This document shows positions 51,156 through 64,000 of a stretch of 64,000 nt of DNA, one piece after another. Numbering within the stretch: position 1 is the stretch's first letter; every line of letters starts with the position of its first letter. The translations under genes and the position numbers were made by a program. The stretch is from positions 25,124,782-25,188,781 of the forward strand of contig NW_019211454.1 in NCBI RefSeq assembly GCF_002443255.2, given 5' to 3'. Below the pieces are notes generated by a model. The model was not told the origin of the DNA, made no database searches, and saw nothing but the letters and a program-made list of their open reading frames with translations. This DNA comes from Varroa destructor. Its lineage: Eukaryota; Arthropoda; Arachnida; Mesostigmata; Varroidae.

Positions 51156-53250
51156 TGGCCCATAACGACAAAGGAATTTAAATAATATAATGGAAGTTTA
51201 GTAAGAATTACGCTTATCGTGAGACACAAAAGTATTTAGAGAATGTGTTGATTTTCGCAGCTTAAGCTCGCTAATGTTGCTTCAGCGGTAGTTTCGATAT
51301 AAGTTACATCATAGCTTCGTTTTTGAAACCGGAACACGTTGAAAACCCAAAGGTCGCAATGACACTTTACGAGCCTTGGCTTATCGATTTGTGAATCGAC
51401 CCTCAATGACGTTAACCACGCCTCGCTAGCATTATTATTCAATGTAAACAAAGGTATAGTAGTATATCGTGCAACAAATCGCAGCAAACTTCTTGCGCCT
51501 TTTATGAATTTTTGTTTTACTAATAATCATATCTGAATGTCTGCCACTACATCAAAATGTTTTTTGTTCAATTTTTCCTCGTGAGTCAAAGCACACACCA
51601 AGGAAGACTTCTTTGTAAAGTGACAATAGAAGCAGTTTGTGGATAAACATGAGGTATAACGGCTACATGCGTTACGGCATCAAGAGGGCCTCATTCGGTA
51701 TCTTTAGCTCCGAGTTTAAGTAAACTGCCTGAACATTAACTGCTCGTGAAGATTTTTAGAATACATTGTCCTAATAACTGGTAAAGGACCATAGGCCCGC
51801 CGGGCCATTTACGAGAGCAATTTACGCTGTTTAGTGCGCCAGAAATTACGCGTCGTGGAAATGAGATCCACTGAAGTCTTCGTACGTTGTAAGCAGTGTG
51901 AATTGGTCAAATGATGTAAAATGCTTGATTTATGCTCAGTATTAGAAGCAGTTTTTACGTTGTCTTGTGAAGGTACTATCAAACAAATACCTCATTCTGA
52001 ACTTACACGATGGTGAATTCTTAATATGCGATGTAATTTATTCGAAATTAAGAAGACGCGTCTTCGAGTTAATTAAGGAAAACTGTTGTATCGTAACTTT
52101 TTACGGATGAGTCCAACGAACGTACCCCATAAATAGACCCTTCCATAATTACAACGATAGTATTGAAAAGAACATAGCAGAGGGCAATGTCATTACATTA
52201 CCTCATGTATAAACTCTTATGATGTTCAAGTCCTCCGAGAAATAGAAGTTATGAGCATCGACACAAAAACCTTCAATAACCAAGACCCTCTGTCATACTA
52301 AAAACCCTGCGTTTCTCCGATATCGTATGAATACTAAAATCTAATCCCTCTTTACCTTGATAAGAATAAATTTTGATGACCGGAAGCTACCTTTACGTCA
52401 TACATACTTCGCATCGCCTCAAATTGACTCGCCTCACCAGCCAAGACGGCAGTTGTATAGGAAAGCTTCCGAAGCTAAGGATCACGTCTCAGGGTTTACT
52501 GTTGTTATATTCATTTCTAAAATAGTGCATGTTCGACGAACGCAGCGCTATTCGCTTTTTGTAGCTTTTTCATTTGAGGCTCCGTTTATCTGTCTACACT
52601 AGGTGTGGCATCTCTCCTGCAAGAAAAGTATCTTTTTCATTGGTTATACATAGGCTGCTCTCCTGTTCACCTTCGGAGGGAGTCCTCCCAAGAGCCGTAC
52701 GAGAGATTCTCTTTTTTCAGAAGAAGCGTCCGAGAAGGTGAGCGAGAGCTGGCTTGGCCTGTTAGAAGTTGCAAGAACAGCGCCCCTCGTTCGCTTAGAC
52801 TACCTACTTTTTACGCCTCTTATAGGAGCGCTTCGTCGCTGACGTGACCTTGTCCTCTAGGGAGCCTTGATTACTGTGCTTCACGTTTCTCTGTGCCTTT
52901 AATAGAGCACACAATCTAGTTCGTCACCCCTTACTTTCGTAGTCCAGCTCTATCCATTGCCCTCGCGTACCTTCCTTGATGCCTCCTTATGTTCCTCACT
53001 ATTTGACCAGGCTAGCGTCCTCATCCCCATGCACGCGTAAAACAACTTGCTTGGCCAAGTGCCCCGCACGCCTTGCACTACTTCGGCCTGGTTCTAGCTT
53101 CGCAAGCGTTTCTTATTGCAGGCCTTCCGCAGCTGTCACCATCAGCGTGGACCGATCTTCGCTAGTTCCTAGGAAGCACTAATACAAATTGACCCGACTG
53201 GTTCGCCTTCTCGAGAAGTGAATAGAAACATTCAAGGCCGAGGCTTATTA
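51156..53250. other. AT-rich spacer, then a GC-rich patch at 52.6-53.2 kb
   Basis: Open frames of 68-83 codons without known motifs. No mobile-element coding was recognised. Confidence 0.35.
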
Positions 53251-53714
53251 CTAACTACCGCCTTGAATAGGTTCGCCTTAATTGCCGTCCTTAATACCAG
53301 CGATGAATTGGACTTGAAATTTAGTCTACTCAAACACCTATATCAGCAAAGGTGACGGCATTGAGATGGAAATGATGTTTTACGAAAAGAGTGACCCTTT
53401 TTTCATTTATTTAACTTGCACATAATATAACTTGGTATTTAATTAATAAATAAAAACGAAGGCCAACTGGTACAGTTTTGTTACTTATCCGACATGTACC
53501 AAAATAACGTGTTTTTTAAATAAGGAGTTTTCAATTCTAATAGCAGTCATCATTATCGACATTTAGTAAAGGCTATCGACAGCTTATCAAAGATATAGGT
53601 TATCAAACTTTGCTTTTGTCACACTTCATGCTATATCGTGCATTATATATGTATGAATATACAAATGGCCACATTCAAGAGGAGAAACTTAAAGTTGAAT
53701 CAAATGTCAGGTTA

Positions 53715-53775
53715 CTTCTAAATCTATTGAAATCTATGAAAATCTATCTATATAAAAGGATTAATTAAATCTATT
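53715..53775. repeat. Short imperfect tandem repeat of AAATCTAT units
   Basis: AAATCTATTG, AAATCTATGA, AAATCTATCT and a later AAATCTATTGG follow one another with small differences. Confidence 0.6.
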
Positions 53776-56068
53776 GGAAAATTTAGTTTTGCATTAGTTT
53801 CAAGAACCGCTTTTGCATAATCCGGTAAAATGAATGCCCCTGCAATACATTATCTGATTAAGGAGAGACAAGTAGATTTACCAATTGTGTGCGATTTTTA
53901 CGAAGCTGATAGATGTAGCATGATGATTTCAGCAGATAAATATGGCTATTTTACATTAAAATGTTCTACAAAATTAAAAAAAGAGGTTCCGTTCTTGTGT
54001 TCGATCACTTAATGTAACATGTTCGCCGCTTTTGATGAAATTTTCAAAAGCGTGCCTGCTGCGTATGTCTTACGGCTCGCTACAAATCTCGCCTGCTGGT
54101 TAAATTCTACGATACCCAATAAAATCAGCCGAGTAAACTTACGCCCCAGCTCTTATCATGCTTCTAAAAAGCTTTGCTCTCCACTTCCGTCGTCTTTCCT
54201 GTATACTCTGCTCGAAACTCTAGCAGAGCCGTAGCAACAGTAGACGTTTGTGTTGGTTCGCCCTAATATTCGGCCAATCGCAAAGTTGGCCCAGCCTCTT
54301 GAACGCTTTTCTCAGCACTATCTTCTTGCCGCCACCCCAAGTGCCTTTTTTGCCCGCCCCTACCCTTCTGCCTCCCTTTCATCGCCTCTATCCGGCTTTT
54401 GCTGGCCGATGGTCCTGGCCGGCTACCGTTGCGAGGCAACACTAGGTGCTCTAGGGCTTCGCTTCTAAGCTAACGGCGCTATGCTGAACGGCTCTGGGCT
54501 GTAAAAAGAAAAATTATATTTGCATGGGCAAGCGTTACGATGCGACGGACAGGCAGCGATTGAATAAGCGAGCAACTTACTAAGTTTTGCCCAGCCCCGA
54601 AACTGCTAAGTTCCGTCAGCTATTTGCCTTTCCTTTTTATTCCATCGTCGTCGTCCTCGGTTGTTGTTGTAGTTCTTATCGAAAGACAGATAGTTCTTGT
54701 AAGCACATTGTCTGAGATGCTGGGCATCGGCCGAGGTCATCTTGCTCTTGGCGCAAAAAAGCACGTAACCACGTAACAACACTCAGATCACAAACACTTA
54801 CAGGCATAACCGCACCCATATGTATGCATATATAGTATTAGAGTTGTGTTCATTTTCGTCAGCAGGATGTATAGTTTCGATAGTTTGAGTAATATGGGCT
54901 CGTTTATCTTCTCTAAACTAGAAATCCTCAAGAAACGCGAAAAATGCGCAGCCGAAATACGATGATATCGATCCCTTATACCGATTTCTTGTAACAAGAG
55001 CTGCAGCCACAAAATCAAGGTATCATTTCGAAGCCATCCGTTGCTATTAAACAGGTATAGTGCTGGCCACTTTTATAACGGATAACTTGGTGCTAACATC
55101 AAGTTCCGTTCGCCGCTCTTCGTGACCTGCTTCCAATAAGGGCCGCCATCTTCGACCGCATGCGGATAGCCTCGCCTCCAGCCTTTCACCACCTTACGCG
55201 TTCTCATCTATTCTGTTCGCCTTTCCATTCTGGGCGAGAAGGATTGTTGTCGCCGATTCGACGTTCAACGGAGGCCCGTTTCACGAAGGGAACCGACAGT
55301 TTGCATGCCCGCAACCGACACTTCTATTTGGCTGAGGTGCATTTCTCAGTGTATATATATATATGTATATATGCATGGATGTGTTTGGCGTGAGTGTTCA
55401 AAACGTCGCACTAGAACTCTCGCATCTTAAACGCGCCCCTGCTTTCTTCCTTTGCGTATCTATATAAACATCCTGCTTTTGCTGCTGCTAGAGAAGTACC
55501 TGAATAAAACTATAAATCTCCTGTAATGTCCCGGGCACTTTGCGGTAGTGCTCCCGCCGCTTTATCCGCCAAAATAAATGTCGCTTCGACCGCTCTTGCT
55601 GCTGCCAGTGCCGCCCTCAGATCGGCTGCAGCCATTCACCCTCTTTTTCTTTCTCTCTCTATCTCTCAATTTCTCCCTTAGTTCCACTCGTTGTGCCGCC
55701 TATGCTGCGGACAGGAGAAACTCGCTCCGGTGTAGAGGACACACCTCGCATCGTATCCGCCGGTCGCCGAAGTCGCGTCTGAGAGCGTACATTCTTCTTT
55801 TTCCCTTTTGTCGTCTTTTACCTTCGTGTCAGATGGACACGATGTATAGCAATACATAGCGATAGATGCTACGTACGGAACAGGATCGCGCAAGGTGCGG
55901 GATGCTATTCGATGCTATAGAAAGGACACAGCACCTTTCCATTTTGGTGGAGGACTTTCCCGCTATACTGCGTCGTTAAGGCAACAGACGACGACTAAGG
56001 TAGACGGGCTTTTTCCACCCCAGCATGCAGCCGTTACTACAGCGAGTAACGGCCACTCCATTTTTTTT

Positions 56069-56090
56069 ACAACAACAACAACAACAACAA
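56069..56090. repeat. CAA trinucleotide microsatellite
   Basis: About seven CAA units following a T run. Confidence 0.9.
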
Positions 56091-56540
56091 TATTGACGCA
56101 AACTGCGGCCTGAATAAAGCCAGAAAAGCAGGCGGAAAGATACAGGAGGCAGACAAGTCGCCTTGACCATTTACGATTTCATTTATCCAACATCTGGAAT
56201 AGATGTCCTGTCTGCCTTCGTAGGTCGAGATATACGACTGTACTCTGAAGTGTACGTTCTGTGCTTTGTCTATTCCCCATATACGATTGTAATGGCCAGC
56301 ATCTGTTTGTTTGTTGCCTGTCTGTGGAAAACTAATTGACATATTGCTAGACATTTATAGATAAATTTGTTGGCTTATATGGAGACACAGGTTGAACTTA
56401 CAAGAACACGTAACTATGATTTAAATACTTAGGACTATTTATCATTCTTCTACTCATATATGCATAACAGTATATTTTTCTTTAGTGGCATGACCGCAAG
56501 TAACACATCAGATAGTGTTAGAATGCTTTATTGACATACC

Positions 56541-56775
56541 ATTAGACAGGGAGTGCCCTTAATGCCGGACACGATCTACCATCTCATGTTCTCAAATGGT
56601 AAAAATGTACAAATATGTTCTCGCAAAAACGATCGATATTATACTCAAAAAAGATCAGCATTAGAAGGTTAGCTTTTGTACGCTAATGGTACTCTTCGTT
56701 GCTTTGATAGAGATATATTTGCTTCCATTCTATTTCAGGGAATACCGTTGCTACTAAATAGCGTCTAATAGTAGA
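56541..56775 (+). pseudogene. Reverse transcriptase fragment of a second non-LTR retrotransposon
   Basis: The frame reads IRQGVPLMPDTIYHLMF, then after one stop LLYANGTLRCFDRDI. These correspond to the .RQG.PLSP..F block and the catalytic YADD box of LINE reverse transcriptases, about 45 residues apart as expected. The YADD box is changed to YANG, so both catalytic aspartates are lost. Upstream and downstream parts were not recognised. The short length makes this less certain than the 25.8-kb fragment. Confidence 0.5.
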
Positions 56776-59700
56776 AACGGATAGGCGGATACGATTTACT
56801 TGTCGTTAGTTAACTGTCGTTTAAACTAAACTAAACAGGTAGATACAGGAAACTTCCCGCTGTGCCGGTACTCTGCTAGCCTCTGCAGTAGCCGTTCAGT
56901 ATAGCATTCATGCCGCTCTAATAATTTTAAATTTTTCGATTCATTTGCTATGAAACAAGCGTAAAAAAGAGATTGTCGATCCATTACCGGAACGTTCTAT
57001 AACGAATTGCTATGGGGGCTTGTTGACGCAGTCGGCTGGTTTATCACCCCCTTTTTAACGTAGAATGGATTATCAATAAACGTATTTTCTCTACTCGGTT
57101 TCTATGAACTCAATTTCATTTGGTAGTGGACTGAACTTAATTGTAATAAAAAGCTGAAATTAGCTGCATGCAGTTATAACATCTCCAACCATTTTTACCA
57201 TGTGACCATCCGCTCGTTAGCCCTTGCTCTCGTACATGTTTGAATAAACAGAAACTGCTGTTTCAAGTCTTCGCGTACACAAACCGATCGCAAAACACCT
57301 TTCTCAATCAATAGAACTTCAATATGAGCCTGAGCCGTCGCTATTGATGTACACCGCTAGCGAATCCCGGCAACGGCTCTCTATATAACAATTCTCTAGT
57401 CGACGCGACTAACATGGCGGTAGCATAACAACAGACGTTCGCGGCCCTTATCCCACCGATTGCTCACAGGCAAACGCAATGGTGACGACAAGCGGAGCTG
57501 ATTGGTCCTGCTGCATTCCTCAGGTCGCTGCTGAATTGCGAAGCTGCTTATTCCAAGATCATGAGCAGGTCGTAGAGAGCTTGAAAGGCGCTACTGCGCC
57601 TATTTAGGCACGCATGCACACAGTTGTCTATAATAACATAGAAACTAGTAAGTCAAGTAGTGCTTCAGTTTTCAGTTATGTAAGTGACAGCAAGCAAAAT
57701 AAATAGTCCTACGTCTTACCATCCTGACGGCGCCGAGCTAGCCTGGTAAAACGTAGAGATATCCGTCTACGAGCGCTGATGTAAAAGAAACCGTCCAATT
57801 ACAATGATTCAAATCATAGAAAACTGTGTCATTGACTACTATAGAGATTAGCTTCTTCCAATAGTGTATTATATTGTTGTATGATCAGAATAGAGGTTAC
57901 CGCTTTTGCGTATATACAGTATGGCGTTACGTGTTGCCAATAGCAAACGTACTGCAGTTAGAGGAGTGGCTCTCGGCATGCGGATGCAGTATATCATAAT
58001 TACGACAGTTTTTAGATCGACAAAGCGGTGGCGACATGAAGGCACAGCGGCTGAAGAACGCTTTACGACCCCATTAGAAGTGCCACCAGCCTGCTTTCGA
58101 AGTCTCGACTTCAGGACCAAATTCCACAGTCAATTTAAATAAGATCTATCTATATAGGTTGATATTGGATGAAGTGACAGCTGCTACGACCTCGCAGGAC
58201 TGATTAAGCTGGCGTGTTGTTACTTTTTGCAGAAGCAACGCAATACCAGGCTAGATGCTCGGTAGCAATGAATAGAAAAATAGCAAAGCGGTGCATAGGC
58301 AACTATCTGGCAGACGGATAGTTATTCGAACCTCCAAAAGCTCCAAACAGCAACATGTAACAAATATCAGCGTTTGATAGCGCATTTATAAAACTTCAAG
58401 TTATTATAAAAGTGTAGTACAAACACGTTGTGCAAAACAGGCTATCGTTAATGTGTGTGTACATATTCGCGATGTACACACTGCTTGTATATCTTCATCA
58501 TAAAATCGTTTTTATCAAAATACGTTCTCTTTGATAAAACATTAGATTCATATTTGTTTTGTTCGTTTAATTTGCGTCGAACATCCGAGAAGATTCGAGA
58601 AGAAAATTTAATCTCCCTCGTTTCCCAATAACTAGTTGCGTGGGGTTACTTTGAACGGTTTTAGAATAAGAGCATTAACCCAAAGTCGATGCTATATTTT
58701 GATTACTTTTTGTTACAGTCTTCTTCATTGAAATGTGCATGAATTCTAAGTACTAAACAAAGTCCATTAGCTAGGCAACGTTTCATACATTTCTACTCAT
58801 TAGGCACGCCGGTTACTTCATAGGTATATTTATAATTTTGCTTTTTGAGAATCGATGTTGTTCAGAATAGAGGTTTACTAATGCAGCTTAAAAAATAGCC
58901 GATTGCAAACACAGAAATAAAACCTTTTAATCACCACTGGTCCAAGATCCAATATCATTGCTACGATCCGAGCCGCTTGCGCTGTCGAATGCAATCTTGC
59001 AAATCCCTGAAGAAAAGCCGCTTAGCTTCCGCAAGCATAGAGCTGCCTAGCAAACATACCTTACCCCACATAAACGTACGAGTCGACTATGCATGTAAAA
59101 TGTTTAGAAGAACGTGCATGTCTTCCCACTGCCCGCCGTTCCATACGACCAGGAACAAGCAGACGCCAGTGCTCAGAGTCAATGCGTGCAGGCATTAGCT
59201 ACTTGTACGTCGCGGTATCGTCGCCCAGAGAGATATCAGACAACGACAAAAGCCGGAATCTTAGCCAATTATTAGTAACAGTGGTTGCCAATGCTTAACA
59301 GCAATACTGGATATGAAGCTTAAAATACTTCTTTCGTATTAGCTGGCAGGGTGCTCGCAATGCACCAATTTGCCGTCGTCTCCTCCAACTGTCCAAAGTT
59401 GGAGAGCAACGAATTTAAAGAAGGACGGGCTGACCTCAATACTTGGTACTTACCCTTGGATCTGATCCGATAGGCATGTTTGCATACATATATGAACTAT
59501 TCGATTTGTCAAACATATCTGCACTCAACCGATTCCGCTTCGTGCGTCAATCCAACTACAAGTACTTAAGAGAGGTTCTGTTCTACTATAAGTTATTCAT
59601 TCCACAAGCCCCACTACCCTACTTGCTTTCAACCCTTCCTCTCGAAACCGTTCCATAGCCCCTGTTACATATATCATCTAACTATTCCGAGATACACTCA

Positions 59701-62337
59701 CCTACGTCACTGCACAGTTGGATAGAGCTACAGTAAATACATATGAGTCTGAAGAAGAGGGGGCACTTGAGGGAATATGCAGAGTTTGCCATATCAATCG
59801 CCAGTCCAATGCAAGCTGCTTATTCCAAGACAATATATAATCCCGACAATTATTATACATAGCGTGTTCCAACTGCAAACCCCAAAACATTACTCGCGGT
59901 CTCTGAGTTTGCGGCGCAATAATGGTACAAGCCTATTCCGGTGGCCGGCCCCATTATTTGTCGTGGCCGTTTGAATAAACGGACGAGAAGGAAAACTAAA
60001 AGAGTTCAGAGTGTTCTTCAAAGATCCATTTATCCTAGCATATGTGAGTCCGTAGCCCCGACCTGTTGGAGGATTTGTTAGATTGACGTAATCATTCTTA
60101 ATAAGTGCTAACGGAAGCACGAAAGTTTCTGTAGATATACGACACAGTCATGAAGCGTAACACTGACGTTGTTACAAGCGCTTCCCTCTTTGAAAAGAAA
60201 AGGCAACAGGTCGTAGCACGTTTAAACCAACAGGTGAAGAACAATAGAAAGGAACACGTCAGGACTAATTGTAACAGCACTTGATATCTCGTATTCTGTA
60301 TTAATCCTATAGCGCTAATTTAAATTACTGCTACTTTTATTCTTTGCAAATTTCAGTAATACCTCTAGAAATCATATGTTCTATCCTAATGCTGGCTTTT
60401 AAATATACAGTTGATTATTATCCGACAATATAGATCTGTTTCCATCAAGCCCTATACACCTATTATCCTTGTACCTGGATCTGCTCTAATCTTAGCATAT
60501 CCAGCTATACAGATGGTACGTTGCAAGCGAAGATCGTACTCGACTACCTTTAGGTCATGAAGAAACTGTATTATTGAACAGTTCGTACATAGTAGACAGT
60601 TACTTTTGAGGCGATGTCTTCAAGCAACGTGCATCCAGAACTTCTTGTTTTCAAATATTCTTGACTCATAATCATACACAATCAAGTATAGTTTTATTGA
60701 TTTTCTTACGTATAATTTTATTTACTCAAAAACTACAGGAATGGCAACCCAGATGATCACCAGAGCCTAACATTTTTCGAACGTCGCGACAAGCTAAAAC
60801 CTTTTACAGTGCTTGGATCAGTTTTGTAGTAAAAATCAACCCGTTTACAATAGCCACCGAAGAATACTCATATTTTTAGTTGTAGCTCAAACCACCTAGA
60901 TCAATTGGAGTTTATTAAATGTCCGACACGTTCCTGCTTCCTAATTTGCTCTGTCCAGAATTTAATCCGGGTTGCGGGACTTCGAATAAAACTTTTCGTT
61001 TCGCTCAAACCTGGCACAGGGAAGAACTGAAACCACAGCTGTCCACGATGCGTATATATGAACATATATGCTAATATGCTTCACGGCTAAACACAGCCGA
61101 TAAGTTTGTGACGGGTCTGTATCGAGAGAGAAAACCCAAAGCTCCCTACTGAGGCGGTGATCAATAACGGGACAACGGATTTGTCTACCCAATGGGGCGA
61201 TGCATAGTTCTGTCGTCCTTCGACTTCTCTCTCTTCGCTCATTTCCCCTACAGATGCTCTCTACATTCCTCCCGTAGTAGAACCTCGAAGTAGATAAGGA
61301 AGACTAACGGCAGCTCTTGTGTGGGCGGTATGAATAGATAAGAATAAGCTATAGGAGGTGGGTAGGTATTTTGGGAGTTGGGTGATTTGTATACTAGTAC
61401 ACGAAGTGCAATTGCTTTACATCATCGCTAGCACAAATAGTAACAACGATAAGATTGGTAAATACGCGACGTAGTTGCTACAGTTGTTACTGACAATGTG
61501 AAGGCTGGCTGGTACCAGCAAATGGAACTTATCCCTACCGATCAGGCTTTATTAACACGGCAAGCGCTTTATAAATCGCCAGCTAATTCCACTGGCTTGG
61601 ATTAATAGAATGGCCTGCTGGAGGGCAGAGATTGTTGATCATTGCTACATTGAACGCACAGAAGCAAATAGGGACCGGGCTTAAATAATGCCAAGGCGAG
61701 GTTTGCGAGTGAAGGACACTAAATATAGACACATATTTGTAGCATCTAGACTGTACGGTTGCAAACGAGACAGAAGGAGAACAAGGGGACAAGGCGAGGA
61801 GAACCTGAGTGATAATGCTCGCTGAATTGGTAAGCCTCAGTACCTTAAGTCTCGCATAATTATCAGTTCCTTTTTTTCTTTACTTGTTCAGATAATCTGT
61901 TACCAACACATCGGTCACAAATTGATTTGATAAAGTGCAGCATGTTCATAATGTTATTCGTAAAAATCCTACTTCCTACTCGTAAAAATACTACAGATAT
62001 ATGGCTCATATGTTTCCTAAATATTTTTACTCGTATAAATCATGGGAAGAATAGCATTGTGAATGAGCCGAAAACACAGCTATTTGTGTCAGCACATTGA
62101 AATATTCATCATTTTGTGTATACTAGTATACAACTATTATTACAATACTAGTAAACGTCTTTCCTGTCGAGTAAAATTCTACCGAGGAATCGATAACTAT
62201 CTGGCGAGTGGTGCTGACCTTTGTTTACCACGCCACCACCAGGCAGGACAAAAAAAAAGCAACAAAGGCATAACCGCTAATAGGCATAGAATGTTTATTT
62301 AAATTGGTACTTAAAATCAAAAAAGCAGGCCATGTTT
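56776..62337. other. Spacer, nothing recognised
   Basis: Open frames up to 78 codons at 57906-58142 and 58977-59298 match no family I know. A 10-bp inverted repeat lies at 58455-58464 with 58472-58481. No transposon motif was found. Confidence 0.35.
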
Positions 62338-63280
62338 ATTCAATGTAACCACCAGCCGTTGTAATTATAACTTCCATTCGGGACCTAAACCGTTCACAGG
62401 TCCGCATCGAATGTTCCCTGATGTGCAAACCCTTGATGGCGCGAGTGAGTGGGTGAGTAGGCGTTCCAGTATCGAAACTTGTTAAATTCTCGCTCAATAT
62501 CCCCAAATCTGGGCTGTGAAGCAGCCATAAGTGCTTGTCCCCGGGGTATACGGTCTCCAGCAGCCAATCCGGCACAAACCTGCTTGCACGAGTTGATACG
62601 CCATCTTGTTGGAACACAAGATGGTGCAAGAAAATACACTTATTTAGATACCTCAACTGTTTACAGTTGTACAATAGTTTGTAGAATAGGCAGACGAACT
62701 TGTATATTGTGTTCGCTTTCCTAGAAGAAGTATAGTGCCATAACGCCTCTTACACTGAACACTCCGAGCACAAATCTTACCCAAAAATTTTGTTCTTATA
62801 AACAAGAGCCATATTGTCTGAACAATTTCTGCGATTAATTTTTACATCGAAATTTTTAAAAAAAAAACAAAAAAAGAGTTAGCCTTAAAAAGAAAATGAA
62901 AGAAAACCTGTTTCTTCATTCTTGAAAGAACTGAATAGCAAATCACACCGATCAAATCTTCTACTTTTATTGTCTTCAGAACTAATCTGTCCAACTTTTA
63001 TAGTACATGACATGTGCCTGTGTAATAATCCATGATATGGTGCACCTGTAAACATTCAACTCGTTCACTAACACCCCAATCGAAAAAGAAGGATTATCAA
63101 AAATTCACCTTTCGGATAGTATCGATTAACTTTCCCGTCTGCACTCTTCGTGCTTTGTCCTTAATTTTCCGTTATCTTGTACTGAAACCTGGTTGCGTAC
63201 CTTCTGCAATCGCATTTGCGACGTTCGATTTAGGATAACTCAAGAAATTTATAACCTCGGTTAGGTTCGTCCCGCGTGAA
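62338..63280 (-). mobile_element. Mariner-like transposase pseudogene, copy 2 of the two-copy family
   Basis: From the high to the low coordinate the minus strand reads, through frameshifts, NRGYKFLELS (N-terminal DNA-binding region), KGEFLIILLFRL, TISWIITQAHVMYYKVGQ, SSEDNKSRRFDRCDLL, KNFDVKINRRN (near the first catalytic aspartate), LVFQQDGVSTRASRFVPDWL (second aspartate), LLHSPDLGIL (third aspartate) and RFRSRMEVIITTAGGYIE with its stop. It lines up block for block with the copy at 29668-30650 and keeps the QQDG segment that copy has lost. There are 31 residues between the second and third aspartates, against 34 in canonical mariner, so small deletions are present. Confidence 0.88.
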
Positions 63281-64000
63281 GACATTGCATACTAGCTCAT
63301 CTTGCGAAAATGACGTGCTGTATTTTACCAAAATGAGTCTGTTGTTTTGTGTTAAAATTAAGTAGCTTTCTACAGGCGCCAAGCGTAGCGCTCTAAAGTT
63401 TGTTTCCATCCAAACGCACACACTCTATGTATGCACATGCTTAAATGCACCGTGTTGACTACAACTGATGATGGCGATGCTGTTGCTCGTGCTGTGCGAT
63501 ATTGATCCAACAAAGGTAGGCAGTACTACCACTGTACCAGAAACAGCTCATCTGCACCCAATACATTTAAGCTCTCTGTGTCAGATCGGTCCTATCGGCC
63601 AGAACGTAACCGCCACTGTTCGGGTAAAATGGCACCAGCATCTTGATCGGACCCGTAGTGGATATGTGTACAGACGAAGGTAAAAGCAAAACGAAAAACA
63701 GACACAGAAGGGCGGAGAGATGGCGGGTCAGTGAGGAAGAAGTACGCCATGCCAGTTCTCTGAACAGTCGCCGGCAGAGTCACGATGTAAGCAGACACGG
63801 ATGCGTCGATATTGAGATTCGAGATTGGTTTGGGATCTCACATCGATGGAGAAACTCGTCGTTGCGAGCTGTATCTATTCGCATGTAGAGAGCGGAAGTG
63901 AAATAGAAGTCCAACAAAGCTAGCCAATTGGGCTTTTGCTTTAAGATCGGTACCGAAAGTCACATCCCTTTTTCTCACCCGTGCTAGCCAGTTGCATTTA
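63281..64000. other. Right end of window, nothing recognised
   Basis: Plus-strand open frames at 63468-63683 and 63643-63888 overlap and carry no known motif. Confidence 0.3.

Larger units (their letters stand above)
53251..56200. other. Spacer alternating AT-rich DNA and GC-rich islands
   Basis: A 60-codon open frame at 53830-54012 sits in AT-rich DNA and is unrecognised. Islands at 54.0-54.7 and 55.1-56.2 kb are pyrimidine-rich, with frames open on both strands. A TA/GTATA repeat lies at about 55351-55372. Confidence 0.3.

Noticed and set aside
1..64000. CRISPR arrays, bacterial operons or phage genes
   Set aside because: No direct-repeat/spacer pattern or dense short-spaced open frames. 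Introns and transposon types show that this is a eukaryotic nuclear sequence.

Overview
This window is eukaryotic and most likely comes from an invertebrate animal, perhaps an arthropod. It has a spliced gene with GT-AG introns of about 220 bp to 1.4 kb, several decayed mariner-type transposons, pieces of non-LTR retrotransposons, many AT microsatellites and one 100-N scaffold gap. The taxon is inferred from this content only; nothing in the sequence names the species.

The one gene that can be identified with confidence lies on the minus strand from about 5261 to the left edge, where it is cut off. It encodes a Ski2-type superfamily 2 helicase of the HFM1/MER3 family, the meiotic crossover helicase. 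Eight exons were assembled by hand from splice sites, reading phase and helicase motifs (about 405 residues: motifs I, Ia, Ic, II, III, V and VI, with motif IV less certain). The winged-helix, Sec63 and C-terminal parts lie outside the window. Most junctions agree in phase. Two are weak: the end of the EKWD exon, and the junction between the exon at 1938-2138 and the exon at 924-1028.

From 5.3 to 64 kb I find no further gene I can name. The DNA alternates between AT-rich spacer and islands richer in G+C, CpG and pyrimidine tracts (about 7.7-8.3, 11.7-12.7, 17.1-17.9, 20.0-24.2, 27.2-28.0, 35.1-36.0, 38.7-39.4, 43.2-43.7, 50.1-51.0, 52.6-53.3, 54.0-54.7 and 55.1-56.2 kb). These islands contain many long chance reading frames but no recognisable domains. 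They could be promoters, untranslated first exons or regulatory DNA.

The spacer holds mobile-element fossils. Two nearly full-length but frameshifted copies of one mariner-like family lie in the same orientation (29668-30650 and 62338-63280, minus). Two other mariner lineages are at 37200-37770 and 42465-43120 (minus), with a doubtful fifth at 34090-34470. Two reverse-transcriptase fragments of non-LTR retrotransposons are on the plus strand (25804-26260 and 56541-56775). Two tRNA-like promoter remnants may be old SINEs (about 690 and 19080). Structural oddities include a perfect 22-bp inverted repeat with an 11-nt loop at 51101-51155, a diverged tandem repeat at 48.0-48.6 kb, a G-quadruplex candidate at 7759 and a run of 17 C at 49214. 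I see no convincing new biological system.
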